Positions 1 to 8,292 are shown, counted from the stretch's first letter. The stretch is 64,000 nt of DNA from Nonlabens ulvanivorans (GCF_000732625.1 NZ_JPJI01000026.1:1-64000), one strand, 5' to 3'. A program made the numbers and translations. The notes: generated by a model from the sequence alone, not told the origin.

Positions 1-98
1 CAACCAATAACCAACATACAAAAGGTCTACGCGTACCGGCTAAAACGCCTCACTCGCCTTATACCTTTGCCATTGTACCTCATTTGAAAAAAAACTGA
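1..98 (+). repeat. Cassette leader repeat, copy 1 (diverged)
   Basis: This stretch aligns, with substitutions and few gaps, to the leaders at 1228-1328 and 5522-5622: a block reading CAACCA-TAACCAACAT, then a TACCGGCTAAAACGC-like block, then TTGCCATTGT. Each copy ends just before a start codon, but the gene that follows here is unrelated to the two DUF6090 genes after the other copies. It is therefore a shared 5' leader and not part of one gene family. It may continue to the left of the window. Confidence 0.7.
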
Positions 99-1049
99 AT
101 GAAAATAATTGAAACAAAAAGACATCCGTTAAAATTCTACACAACTTTAACATTTGGCTTTCTGTTTTTATTTGCTCTAGGCTCATTTATGATTTTCATT
201 GGTTTAAATAATGAAGTAAATGACCAATCAAAATACAAACATATAATTATGCCAATATTTGGCAGTCTAGTTTGTCTTTTAGCGATTTGGATGGTCTATT
301 CATATTGGAAAAATTCACCAAAAATTACTATTGACAAGAATAATTTAAAAATTGGAAATGAAACATTTAGGTTAAACAGTATCAAAGATGTAATACTAAC
401 AGGCAAAATGCCTTTTCGTTTTATAATAAACTTTCCAATGGAGGGAACTGCAATTTTATTTGATGATGGTAAAGATAAAATTTTGTTCGATGATATGTAT
501 ACAAATAGTTACGAAGTGAAATCTTTTCTCGAACAAGTTATTATCAACAAGCAAGAATTTAAAATAAATACACCAAAGAAAGTTAACAGTAGAGAACTTC
601 GATTTGAAAATAAAGAAGTATTTAAAGGGAATCAGTTCACAAGTTTGAGGGGAATTTCACTTTGGGCATTAATAGGAACTTTTGCCTTCCCATTAATCAT
701 TAAAGGGACAAGTATGAAATTTGGAGCTTTAATATTCTTATGCCTTTTTGGAACTTTTTGGTTTGCTTTGCATTCTTGGTTAATGCACTATTTTGAACTA
801 ACAAAAAATTTCTTAATAATTCGAAACCACAATTTTATTTGGAAAATGAAAGTTTATGGCTTTTCTGATATAAAAGAGATTGTTTTCGAGACACAAGGTA
901 ATCAACCAAACTGTATGAGAGTTATAACAAATGATTTTAAAAATAATCTTTATCCAGCAGGAACATTAAGAGACAAAATTTGGTTGGAAATGAAAAAGAA
1001 GTTAGAAGCAAAAGGTGTGCAAGTAAGAAATGAATGTATTTACGAATAA
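99..1049 (+). CDS. Membrane protein of unknown function, four predicted transmembrane segments
   Basis: I do not recognise the family. The 316-residue protein has two hydrophobic segments near the N-terminus (about residues 14-34 and 49-68), a charged region of about 110 residues, two more hydrophobic segments (about 186-203 and 208-232), and a hydrophilic tail. The layout of paired helices followed by compact beta-rich stretches resembles bacterial PH-like or YcxB-like membrane proteins, but no diagnostic motif is visible. The ATG at 99 directly follows a repeated leader, and a repeated post-stop motif and terminator follow the gene, so it looks like the cargo of a repeat-bounded cassette. 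Codon use is strongly A/T-rich. Confidence 0.6.
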   Translation: MKIIETKRHPLKFYTTLTFGFLFLFALGSFMIFIGLNNEVNDQSKYKHIIMPIFGSLVCLLAIWMVYSYWKNSPKITIDKNNLKIGNETFRLNSIKDVILTGKMPFRFIINFPMEGTAILFDDGKDKILFDDMYTNSYEVKSFLEQVIINKQEFKINTPKKVNSRELRFENKEVFKGNQFTSLRGISLWALIGTFAFPLIIKGTSMKFGALIFLCLFGTFWFALHSWLMHYFELTKNFLIIRNHNFIWKMKVYGFSDIKEIVFETQGNQPNCMRVITNDFKNNLYPAGTLRDKIWLEMKKKLEAKGVQVRNECIYE

Positions 1050-1064
1050 AAAAACGAGGTACAA

Positions 1065-1090
1065 CAAAGAACTGAGGTAAAAAACAACTC
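1065..1090 (+). repeat. Post-stop cassette motif, copy A
   Basis: This 26-base motif of the form CAAAGAACtGAGGtAA-AAACAACtC begins 15 bases after the stop of the preceding gene. Related copies lie at 5359, 6724, 32265 and 33439, each 11-24 bases after the stop of an unrelated ORF. Confidence 0.7.
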
Positions 1091-1328
1091 TTTTCTTCAT
1101 TAATTTAAGACATTATTAATTTGGGCTCATAGAATCGATCTGTTGATTCTGGAGCCTTTATTATTTTCAATCTTCACTAGTCTTAGATTAAAAACTACCT
1201 CTATTTACTTAATAAACTGTAACTTAACAACCATTAACCAACATTAGATGGTACAGGCTTACCAGTTAAAACGCTTTACTCACCTAATACTATTGCCATT
1301 GTGCTTCATTACCAGAAACCGCTAACCC
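1091..1328 (+). repeat. Long intergenic direct repeat, copy A
   Basis: Aligned without gaps to 5385-5622 (constant offset 4294), I count five mismatches, about 98 percent identity. The unit contains a terminator, an AT-rich stretch and the leader that ends at the DUF6090 start codon. Identity continues through about the first 24 bases of the ORF and then falls sharply. Confidence 0.9.
1124..1167 (+). terminator. Hairpin terminator in cassette tail A
   Basis: The arms GGCTC..AGAATC and GATTCT.GAGCC form a stem of about eleven pairs with a small bulge, followed by a T-rich tract. The same hairpin recurs at 5418, 6783 and 32324. Confidence 0.75.
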
Positions 1329-2111
1329 ATGATAAAATTCTTTAGAAAAATTAGACAAAAACTATTAACTGAAAATAAACTCAGTAATTATTTTATTTAT
1401 GCTATTGGAGAAGTTATTCTTGTTGTAATTGGTATTCTTATTGCCTTGCAATTAAATAATCTTAATGATATAAAAAAAGACAAAGGTGATGAAAAGAAAT
1501 ACCTTGCTAGAATACAATTAGATATTAAACAGGACTTAGCAGAATTAGAAAGGCTTTTTCAAGGGGATACTATTCAATTAGATGCTTATACTTTTTTGGG
1601 ACGTTATTTGCAGTCAGATTCAATAGCCACAGACCCTATTGTATTAGTCACAAAGTCAGGTAATGCTTTTGGAATCCATTGGTTTGAAGGTAAAAATATA
1701 GTTTTTGATGACATGAAATCGTCTGGCAAAACAGGACTCATTACTTCAGATTCTTTAAGAAATAGTATTCAATATTACTACAGATTATTTGATGAAGTCA
1801 TAAAAGAAGAGAGTGTACACAATAATTCAATCTTAAAATATAATGATAATATTTATCCTTTTTTCGAAACAGGTTCTGGATCAGATATTGGGATGCCGGA
1901 AAGGTGGAAAGAAAACTCGAATGAAAAATCATTTTATAAAATTTATAATTCCGTGATAAACCTAGATGAAGACCAAAAAAAAATAATTTCCGATAATTTT
2001 GGCTTGACGAAAGCTAACATTTTACTAAATCATAGAGTTCGACTGTTACTACATAAAGAGGGACTAAAGACAATTACGGCTATTGATGCTTATTTAAAAC
2101 AAGAAAAATAA
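1329..2111 (+). CDS. DUF6090-family membrane-anchored protein
   Basis: Function unknown. The first 50 residues carry the family signature MIKFFRKIRQKLL followed by YAIGEVILVVIGILIALQLNN, a basic head and a single transmembrane helix, which predicts an inner-membrane anchor with the remaining 210 residues outside. The C-terminal part is mainly helical with no recognised catalytic motif. It is one of three paralogues here (others at 5623 and 32651) that share the head and differ beyond it. It starts at the end of a repeated leader, and the stop is immediately followed by a structured repeated tail. The family assignment is firm from the head; the role is open. Confidence 0.85.
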   Translation: MIKFFRKIRQKLLTENKLSNYFIYAIGEVILVVIGILIALQLNNLNDIKKDKGDEKKYLARIQLDIKQDLAELERLFQGDTIQLDAYTFLGRYLQSDSIATDPIVLVTKSGNAFGIHWFEGKNIVFDDMKSSGKTGLITSDSLRNSIQYYYRLFDEVIKEESVHNNSILKYNDNIYPFFETGSGSDIGMPERWKENSNEKSFYKIYNSVINLDEDQKKIISDNFGLTKANILLNHRVRLLLHKEGLKTITAIDAYLKQEK

Positions 2112-2260
2112 CGAAAGCACAACACCGTATATAATTTATTGCTAGTTCTAGCCTACTTACGAAAATCCTCGCGGATTTTCTATTCAGTTTTTATTTACTA
2201 ACTTAGTGACTTGATCACGCAACGAAATCATACACTAGACCGTTCTAGTCCATTGCCTGC
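2109..2260 (+). repeat. Structured cassette tail F with consecutive small hairpins
   Basis: Directly after the DUF6090 stop lie three short hairpins: 2161-2180 (GAAAATCC/GGATTTTC, 4-base loop), 2206-2218 (GTGA/TCAC) and 2234-2249 (ACTAGA/TCTAGT). The part from about 2174 to 2256 aligns with 32554-32626, upstream of the third DUF6090 gene: both have TTTTTATTTACTAAC, then CGAAATCA, then TAGACC. No good terminator T-run follows any of the hairpins. Confidence 0.7.
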
Positions 2261-2278
2261 GGCCGTAGGTTTTCGCTT

Positions 2279-2371
2279 TTGTAATTTATAATTACACTCT
2301 TGGGATTAGAAACTATAGAACTGCAATAACGCTGCGATAGATCAACCAGCTTTAGTAATTATAAATCACAA
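2279..2371. repeat. Inverted repeat, 17-bp arms
   Basis: Arm 2279-2295 (TTGTAATTTATAATTAC) is the reverse complement of 2355-2371 with one mismatch. The arms are separated by about 59 bases. It sits between the cassette tail and the 3' end of the response regulator. It could be a bidirectional transcription barrier or a small non-autonomous element; no target-site duplication was found. Confidence 0.55.
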
Positions 2372-2447
2372 GTCTCCCAACCTACTCAATGTATTAGAAT
2401 AGTATTAACTATCGGAAATCCTTTAAAAATTCAATAATTTTAATAAT

Positions 2448-3149
2448 CTATTCTCTTCCAATTTTATATTGAAATTTTTTTTGGTAAGTTTTTGAAATAG
2501 GAATATACCTGTTGACAATAATAACACGATTCTTTTCAATAAAATCAATTTTAGAAATAGAAATAATAAAGGATCGATGAACTCTAATAAATTGATTTTC
2601 AGGCAAAGTCGATTCAAAATACCCCATGTTGTCTAAGGTTAATATTTTACCAGAACTAGTATTAATCTCTACATAATCATTCGAGGCCTCAAAATAGAAA
2701 ATATCAGAAAAATTAATTCTCATTGTTTTATAGCCACTTTTAACAAAAATATATTCAGTACTTTTAATATTGCCTTCTTTTATTGAAACTTGAGTTTGCA
2801 ATCGTTTCTTAAGCTTTTCAACACTTAATAAAAAACGGTCAAAGGATATTGGTTTCAATAAAAAATCAATAACATCCAAAGAAAAACTATCTACAGCATA
2901 TTGATCATAAGCGGTTGTAAAAATAACTTGAGACTTATTATTGATTATCTTATGCAGTTGCATACCAGATAGTTCAGGCATTTGAATATCTAAAAACAAT
3001 AAATCGATTGTATTATTATTCAAAAAATGAAATGCTTCGATAGGGTTGGTATAAGTTCCAACTAATATTAATTCTTTACTTTTCTCCACATAATCTGCAA
3101 TTAATGCTGCCGCATGAGGTTCATCATCGATTACTAAGCATTTTATCAT
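2448..3149 (-). CDS. LytTR-family response regulator
   Basis: This cytoplasmic transcription regulator has two domains. The receiver domain (about residues 1-120) has the acidic pair DDE near the start, the phosphoacceptor in LLFLDIQMPELSG, and a later TAYDQYAV segment with a conserved K in LLKPI. The C-terminal LytTR DNA-binding domain (about 130-233) has FVKSGYKTMRI, FEASNDYVEI and HRSFIIS. The total of 233 residues is normal for the family. The cognate kinase lies 26 bases upstream on the same strand, so the two are probably co-transcribed. It faces the plus-strand cassette genes, which are possible targets, but nothing in the sequence proves this. Confidence 0.93.
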   Translation of the reverse strand: MIKCLVIDDEPHAAALIADYVEKSKELILVGTYTNPIEAFHFLNNNTIDLLFLDIQMPELSGMQLHKIINNKSQVIFTTAYDQYAVDSFSLDVIDFLLKPISFDRFLLSVEKLKKRLQTQVSIKEGNIKSTEYIFVKSGYKTMRINFSDIFYFEASNDYVEINTSSGKILTLDNMGYFESTLPENQFIRVHRSFIISISKIDFIEKNRVIIVNRYIPISKTYQKKFQYKIGRE

Positions 3150-3175
3150 TCTATAGGTATTAAAAATTTGGAGGA

Positions 3176-4192
3176 TTAAAATATAAGTTTCAACGATACA
3201 TCAAAAATAGATTTGTCATTATGAATTACTAATTCACAGTTATTGCCATAAATTAACCCTAAACGTTTCTTGATATTTTTCAACCCTAAACCACCGACTT
3301 CATCTTTTTGCTTTTCGATGATGTAATTTATTACTTTAACATTCAGTTTCTTTTCTGCAATATCAATGTGAATTTTTAGAGGACATTTCATATCGCCATG
3401 TTTAAATGCATTCTCCACTATTGGTAGTAAAAGAAATGGTGGTATAAGAACTCCTGCTAGATCTCCATTTATTTTAAAATCAATATTCAAAGGGTAATCA
3501 TATCTCATTTGTTCTAAATTAATATAATTATCAATAATATCAATTTCCTTCTTTAAGGGTATTTTAAATTCACTTTCATATAAACTGTAACGTAAAATTG
3601 TAGTCAATTTTTCCAATGCAGGCAGAGCTTTATTTGACTTTCTGTAAACTAAACTATAAATATTATTCAGAGTGTTGAATAAAAAATGAGGATTCAACTG
3701 TGCACGTAAAAATGCCAATTCTGTTCTCTTGTTTTCAACTAATAATCTTTGGGTTTGCATCTCATGGTATTTGCTACTTTGTATAAAGAAAAAAACTACT
3801 CCAAAACTTATATGCAAGGCTGCATAAAATAAATTTCCGAGAACATAAAGGCTCGGTGATATAGCATCATAATAGTTGTCAAAACCAAATACTTTCATGT
3901 AAAAAATTTCTTCGATAAAATAACGGATACTTACTACAAGAATAGAAACCATTATTAAACCGATTGAAACTTTTAAAAATGATTTTTTATAATAGTTATA
4001 TAGCACTATATAAGCACCTAAGGCATAAAAAGAAAAAACTAAAAAACTAGAAAGTCGCAATAAATTGCCTTTTAATTCAAACCATTTTTTAAATAATTCA
4101 AAATTATCAATCTCCATGCTTGTTCTAAATTCATAAAACAAGATGTAAAACAGAAAATGATACAATAAAAGCTCTAAAATTTTTAATTTCAT
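3176..4192 (-). CDS. LytS-like sensor histidine kinase
   Basis: The N-terminal half is a membrane sensor with about four hydrophobic helices and no periplasmic domain of note. After a coiled linker comes the His_kinase (PF06580-type) phosphoacceptor block FLRAQLNPHFLFNTLNNIYS, with H as the likely phosphorylated residue. An ATP-binding domain follows, with PPFLLLPIVENAFKHG and a GGLGLKNIKKRL glycine box. At 338 residues it is typical of Bacteroidota kinases paired with LytTR regulators. It is the upstream gene of the pair. The ligand is unknown. The 263-base gap to the divergent gene at 4456 should hold promoters for both directions. Confidence 0.92.
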   Translation of the reverse strand: MKLKILELLLYHFLFYILFYEFRTSMEIDNFELFKKWFELKGNLLRLSSFLVFSFYALGAYIVLYNYYKKSFLKVSIGLIMVSILVVSIRYFIEEIFYMKVFGFDNYYDAISPSLYVLGNLFYAALHISFGVVFFFIQSSKYHEMQTQRLLVENKRTELAFLRAQLNPHFLFNTLNNIYSLVYRKSNKALPALEKLTTILRYSLYESEFKIPLKKEIDIIDNYINLEQMRYDYPLNIDFKINGDLAGVLIPPFLLLPIVENAFKHGDMKCPLKIHIDIAEKKLNVKVINYIIEKQKDEVGGLGLKNIKKRLGLIYGNNCELVIHNDKSIFDVSLKLIF

Positions 4193-4455
4193 TATTAATC
4201 GGAATTAATCTTATACAACTGATTTATAATTATTTATAATAGGAAACAAATTAAATCAAGTTAGTCATTTTTGTATTATTTGTAAAAATTAATCTCTAAA
4301 AAGACTAATATATTCTGTCAAACAACAATTCAATTCGGTCAATTAAAGTTATTCTAGTGATCAATTTACAGAGGAAATATACTCTTCTATAGATTTCATT
4401 TTCATCAAAAGAATCCATCATCTAATTTGCTCCAATAACATAAAAATATAATATT

Positions 4456-5343
4456 ATGAAAATGAAAGTATTTACAATCGTATCGATGATTTTTGCAATC
4501 GGAGTATGTCATTCCCAATCCAATGTTTTTATCGACCCAGACAGTATTTTGATTAAAAATGAATCACCATTAAAAGTATTACTTGTTGGGAGCTGGCATT
4601 TTGACTATCCAGGATTAGATGCGCATAAAGCTGAAAGTAAAGACAAAATAAATATTTATTCTGATGATAGACAAAAAGAATTAAACGAATTGCTAGACTA
4701 TATTTCTAAATTTAAACCTACTAAAATCCTAGTTGAATCAGGAGCAAATACTGGGTATTTAAAATATAACTTCAATGAATATATGGATAAGAAAGCAAAA
4801 CTTTATGCCAATGAGCGAAGCCAAATTGGTATGAGATTAGTTGACCGCTTTAAACTAGATACGATATATGGAGTTGATGCATGGTCACTACTATTAGAGC
4901 TAAATGATAAGAGAGATACACTTCAACAAATAGGATACACTGATAAAATTCTTGAAAGACATTATTTTGGAGGAGAAGACGAGATATCAAAAAAATACTC
5001 CGAATTTTATAATTACCGAAATGTTATGACTACTAAAAAAACTTTGCTCGAAAGTTTTTTATATATGAATTCAGAAAAAGTTATAAATAGAGGCTTTGGA
5101 GCTTATATCGCTGGAGGACAATTTGAGTCAGAAAACTTTGAAGGACCAGATGCTTTATCCATGTTTTGGATGAATAGAAATTTAAGGATTTTTAAAAATA
5201 TTAAAGATATAGAATATGAAAAAGATGATCGAATTTTAGTGCTTTTTGGGGCTGGTCATATATCTATTTTACACTGGCTATTTAAATGTTCGCCCGAATA
5301 TGAACTAGTTGATTTTGGCAAACTAGATGAACTGGATGACTAA
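4456..5343 (+). CDS. Secreted DUF5694-like (TraB/ChaN-related) protein
   Basis: A signal peptide (about residues 1-21, ending near CHSQ) predicts export. The mature part opens with VLLVGSWHFDYPGLD, continues with a KILVES strand, and ends with LVLFGAGHISILHWLF. A GxWHF block near the start and a GxGH block near the end are the hallmarks of the DUF5694 and TraB/ChaN-related fold, where histidines and acidic residues are thought to bind ligand or metal. The molecular role is not established. It is followed by the repeated post-stop motif and terminator but lacks the shared leader on its 5' side, perhaps because the divergent kinase region replaced it. Confidence 0.75.
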   Translation: MKMKVFTIVSMIFAIGVCHSQSNVFIDPDSILIKNESPLKVLLVGSWHFDYPGLDAHKAESKDKINIYSDDRQKELNELLDYISKFKPTKILVESGANTGYLKYNFNEYMDKKAKLYANERSQIGMRLVDRFKLDTIYGVDAWSLLLELNDKRDTLQQIGYTDKILERHYFGGEDEISKKYSEFYNYRNVMTTKKTLLESFLYMNSEKVINRGFGAYIAGGQFESENFEGPDALSMFWMNRNLRIFKNIKDIEYEKDDRILVLFGAGHISILHWLFKCSPEYELVDFGKLDELDD

Positions 5344-5358
5344 AATAACTTTAGTAAG

Positions 5359-5384
5359 CAAAGAACTAACGAAAAACACAACAC
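5359..5384 (+). repeat. Post-stop cassette motif, copy B
   Basis: This variant of the 26-base motif (CAAAGAACTAACGAAAAACACAACAC) lies 15 bases after the stop at 5343, the same distance as in copies A and D. Confidence 0.65.
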
Positions 5385-5622
5385 TTTTCTTCATTAATTT
5401 ATGACATTATTAATTTGGGCTCATAGAATCGATCTGTTGATTCTGGAGCCTTTATTATTTTCAATCTTCACTAGTCTTAGATTAAAAACTACCTCTATTT
5501 ACTTAATAAACTGTAACTTAACAACCATTAACCAACATTAAATGGTACAGGCTTACCAGTTAAAACGCTTTACTCACCTAATACTATTGCCATTGTGCTT
5601 TTTTACCAGAAACCGCTAACCA
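5385..5622 (+). repeat. Long intergenic direct repeat, copy B
   Basis: About 98 percent identical to 1091-1328 without gaps, in the same orientation. The segment between the two copies, 4294 bp, could be lost or duplicated by homologous recombination. Confidence 0.9.
5418..5461 (+). terminator. Hairpin terminator in cassette tail B
   Basis: Identical in sequence to the terminator at 1124-1167: GGCTC..AGAATC paired with GATTCT.GAGCC and a T-rich tail. Confidence 0.75.
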
Positions 5623-6699
5623 ATGATAAAATTCTTTAGAAAAATTCGCAAAAACCTTCTCTCAGAAAATAAATTTAGCAAATACATACTGTACGCTATA
5701 GGCGAAATTGTACTTGTCATTATTGGTATTCTTATCGCGCTTCATATAAATAATAAAAACGAAGAGCGAAAAACCGAAAATAAGATTGTTTCAATTTTAA
5801 AAGAAGTACAACATGATTTAGGATTAGATATTCAAAAATCGGACGAGCTAATTGCCTATTATAAAACAAAAGATTCAATCATCAACCTAATACAAGCAAA
5901 TAAACTTACCTATGATGACTATAAAAATGAAAACCGAAATGCTTTAAGATATGCTATCATGAATGCTTTTCATATGAAAATTCATGAAAATGGATATACT
6001 AATCTCACAGAAAATGTTGATAATGTACCAAAAAAGCTAAAAGCAGTTATTGAGCCATTAAACGAGATCTATATTTATAATAAATACGAAATAGACAAGT
6101 TCGATACTCGCGTGGACTTGATTACTGATAGAGTCATGGACGGGTTGGCTAAAAATAAAGAATGGTATTACAGATTAGATCAGCCTCAATTAGAAGATGA
6201 GATGATAGATTTTTTTCTAAATGATCCTTACTATAAAAATGATGTAGATCTATACCAAAATGCTGGCTGGACGAACTTGACAAATCATGTTACTATATTT
6301 AGAGAAAATGCAATTAATGCATACAAACAAATCAACTTACTTATTGAAAGTAATGAACCGCTTCCTGATTTTATACCACATAATTTAGTTCATCTAACAA
6401 AGGCACAACTAAATGAATATGTAGGAACTTATAAGGTTGTAAAGTTTGAAGGCTATGATGGTCCATTACCAGAATTAAACTATAAAATTCAGATACAAAA
6501 CAATGACCTAGTAGGCGTTATGAATGGAGATCTTGGAGATATGGATTATTTCTATTTTAAAACGAAAGATAAGATATTTGGCCAAACTGATATTTACTTC
6601 AAAGGAGAGTTTGTAAGAGATAGTTTGAATGAAATTACATCTTTATTTGTTATGAAAAATGGAATGGAAGCTCACTTAAATAAACTTGAAACTAATTAG
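5623..6699 (+). CDS. DUF6090-family membrane-anchored protein with extra C-terminal domain
   Basis: This is the second paralogue. The head MIKFFRKIRKNLL and the helix YAIGEIVLVIIGILIALHINN are nearly the same as in the gene at 1329, and everything after about residue 50 differs. At 358 residues it is about 100 longer than the others. The extra C-terminal region (from about residue 262, LTKAQLNEYVGTYK) resembles the small beta-barrel DUF3471-type domains attached to serine hydrolases in this phylum. No catalytic residues are recognisable. It lies between the second copy of the long intergenic repeat and cassette tail C. Function unknown. Confidence 0.83.
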   Translation: MIKFFRKIRKNLLSENKFSKYILYAIGEIVLVIIGILIALHINNKNEERKTENKIVSILKEVQHDLGLDIQKSDELIAYYKTKDSIINLIQANKLTYDDYKNENRNALRYAIMNAFHMKIHENGYTNLTENVDNVPKKLKAVIEPLNEIYIYNKYEIDKFDTRVDLITDRVMDGLAKNKEWYYRLDQPQLEDEMIDFFLNDPYYKNDVDLYQNAGWTNLTNHVTIFRENAINAYKQINLLIESNEPLPDFIPHNLVHLTKAQLNEYVGTYKVVKFEGYDGPLPELNYKIQIQNNDLVGVMNGDLGDMDYFYFKTKDKIFGQTDIYFKGEFVRDSLNEITSLFVMKNGMEAHLNKLETN

Positions 6700-6723
6700 A
6701 ACAAATTAATAACGAAAGGCTAA

Positions 6724-6749
6724 CAAAGAACTGAGGTAACAAACAACTC
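6724..6749 (+). repeat. Post-stop cassette motif, copy C
   Basis: CAAAGAACTGAGGTAACAAACAACTC, one base different from copy A, here 24 bases after the stop of the second DUF6090 gene. Confidence 0.7.
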
Positions 6750-6782
6750 TTTTCTTCAATAATTTAAGACACTATTGTTCTT

Positions 6783-6823
6783 GGCTCTATGTATCTATCA
6801 TTTGATTCTAGAGCCTTTTTTTT
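6783..6823 (+). terminator. Hairpin terminator in cassette tail C
   Basis: GGCTCT pairs with AGAGCC around a partly paired loop, followed by eight T. It is the homologue of the other three cassette terminators, with a diverged upper stem. Confidence 0.8.
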
Positions 6824-6847
6824 CAGTTCTTTTTCTTGATTTATCGA

Positions 6848-6886
6848 GGCCAGATGAAAATCTGTATTTCATCATATCGCCTGGCC
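6848..6886. repeat. Hairpin in cassette tail C
   Basis: GGCCAG (6848) pairs with CTGGCC (6881), and the inner ATGAAAAT and ATTTCAT can pair too. The segment around it (AAATCTGTATTTC, then AGCTATAGC and ATGA) has a counterpart at about 32390-32450 in the second island. There is no T-run, so a terminator is unlikely. Confidence 0.5.
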
Positions 6887-7197
6887 GATTTAGCTATAGC
6901 AATACATGATTTCAGAAACTGACCAATTCTATCAAAATATACTTGAATTTTTGATTTCATATAATTAGGATAAACTTCACTCAAAGAATTGTCTAATTCG
7001 TTTAGAAAAACTAACTAAAAACGAATAATTCACTATAGACTTAATCTTAATTAAAATCAATATACCCCATAAAAAATAGGGTTCAAATATTTAAAAACAC
7101 ACTTTTAAATCAATATACCCTATATAATTAATGATTTATACTTTTATAAGTCAATAAAAAGTCACAACTTCGGTTTTTTAATATAAATGGCTTAAAA
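6887..7197 (+). promoter_or_regulatory. Region upstream of alanine dehydrogenase with a direct repeat
   Basis: No gene is visible. Two copies of AAATCAATATACCC begin at 7054 and 7107, about 53 bases apart, which is five helical turns. Spaced direct repeats upstream of ald could be sites for an Lrp- or AdeR-type regulator; this is inference only. No clear TAnnTTTG box is seen close to the start codon. Confidence 0.4.
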
Positions 7198-8292
7198 ATG
7201 ATCGTAGGGATTCCAAAAGAGATTAAAAATAACGAAAGTAGAGTAAGTATGACACCTGCCGGAGTTTATGAAATGGTAAAAAACAACCACACCGTTTATG
7301 TGCAATCCACCGCTGGTGAAGGAAGCGGCTTTTTTGACAACGACTATAAAAAAGCCGGTGCGATCATAGTTAACACCATTGAAGAAGTATATACCATTGC
7401 AGAATTAATCGTAAAAGTAAAAGAACCTATCGAGCTAGAATATGATCTGGTGAGAGAAGGACAAGTGCTGTTTACCTATTTTCACTTTGCTTCTAGCGAG
7501 CCTCTTACGGCCGCTATGATAAAAGCCAAAGCCATTTGCATCGCTTATGAAACCGTAGAAGATCAAGAAGGCACCTTACCACTACTAACACCTATGTCTG
7601 AGGTTGCTGGTAGACTCGCCATACAACAAGGTGCAAAATATTTAGAAAAACCCGTAAAAGGAAGAGGTGTTCTATTAGGTGGTGTTCCTGGTGTTGCTCC
7701 TGGTAAGGTTCTTGTTTTAGGAGCTGGCGTGGTAGGAATTCAGGCCGCAAAAATGGCCGCAGGTCTTGGCGCACACGTCACCATCATGGATATTAATATG
7801 AAACGATTGCGCTATGTAAATGATGTAATGCCACCGCACGTCGTGACAGAATTCTCAAATGAATTCAACATCAGGAAACACATCAAGACGCACGACCTAA
7901 TTATAGGTGGTGTACTTTTAAAAGGTGCCAAAGCTCCTAACCTAATCACACGTGACATGCTTAAAGAAATGCGTCCAGGTACTGTGATTGTAGATGTCGC
8001 TGTTGATCAAGGTGGTTGTGTTGAAACTACTAGACCTACCACACATGAAGATCCTATTTACATCATCGATGACGTCGTACATTACACCGTTGCAAATATG
8101 CCTGGTGCAGTACCCTATACCTCTACCGTGGCACTTACTAATGTGACCTTACCTTATGCGCTTCAACTAGCTCGTCATGGTTGGGAAAAAGCTTGCAGCC
8201 AGAATCCAAGCCTAGAAAAAGGACTTAATATCATATCTGGTAAAGTGGTCTACAACGAGATAAATGAGGCCTTTGGTTGGTCATCAAAATAG
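7198..8292 (+). CDS. ald: Alanine dehydrogenase
   Basis: This cytoplasmic enzyme interconverts L-alanine and pyruvate plus ammonia with NAD. The N-terminal domain has IPKEIKNNESRVSMTPAGV and VKVKEP, with the substrate-binding R and K. The catalytic His lies in TYFHFAS. The Rossmann domain has VLVLGAGVVGIQAAKMAAGLGA followed by the acidic residue in IMDINMKRL that selects NAD. The length, 364 residues, is close to the usual 370. It is transcribed alone; a palindromic repeat separates it from the convergent methyltransferase. It probably feeds carbon and nitrogen metabolism. Confidence 0.96.
   Translation: MIVGIPKEIKNNESRVSMTPAGVYEMVKNNHTVYVQSTAGEGSGFFDNDYKKAGAIIVNTIEEVYTIAELIVKVKEPIELEYDLVREGQVLFTYFHFASSEPLTAAMIKAKAICIAYETVEDQEGTLPLLTPMSEVAGRLAIQQGAKYLEKPVKGRGVLLGGVPGVAPGKVLVLGAGVVGIQAAKMAAGLGAHVTIMDINMKRLRYVNDVMPPHVVTEFSNEFNIRKHIKTHDLIIGGVLLKGAKAPNLITRDMLKEMRPGTVIVDVAVDQGGCVETTRPTTHEDPIYIIDDVVHYTVANMPGAVPYTSTVALTNVTLPYALQLARHGWEKACSQNPSLEKGLNIISGKVVYNEINEAFGWSSK

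Noticed and set aside
1-6935. Insertion sequence or prophage as the source of the repeats
   Set aside because: No transposase, integrase, resolvase or phage structural gene is recognisable, and the repeats are not terminal inverted repeats.
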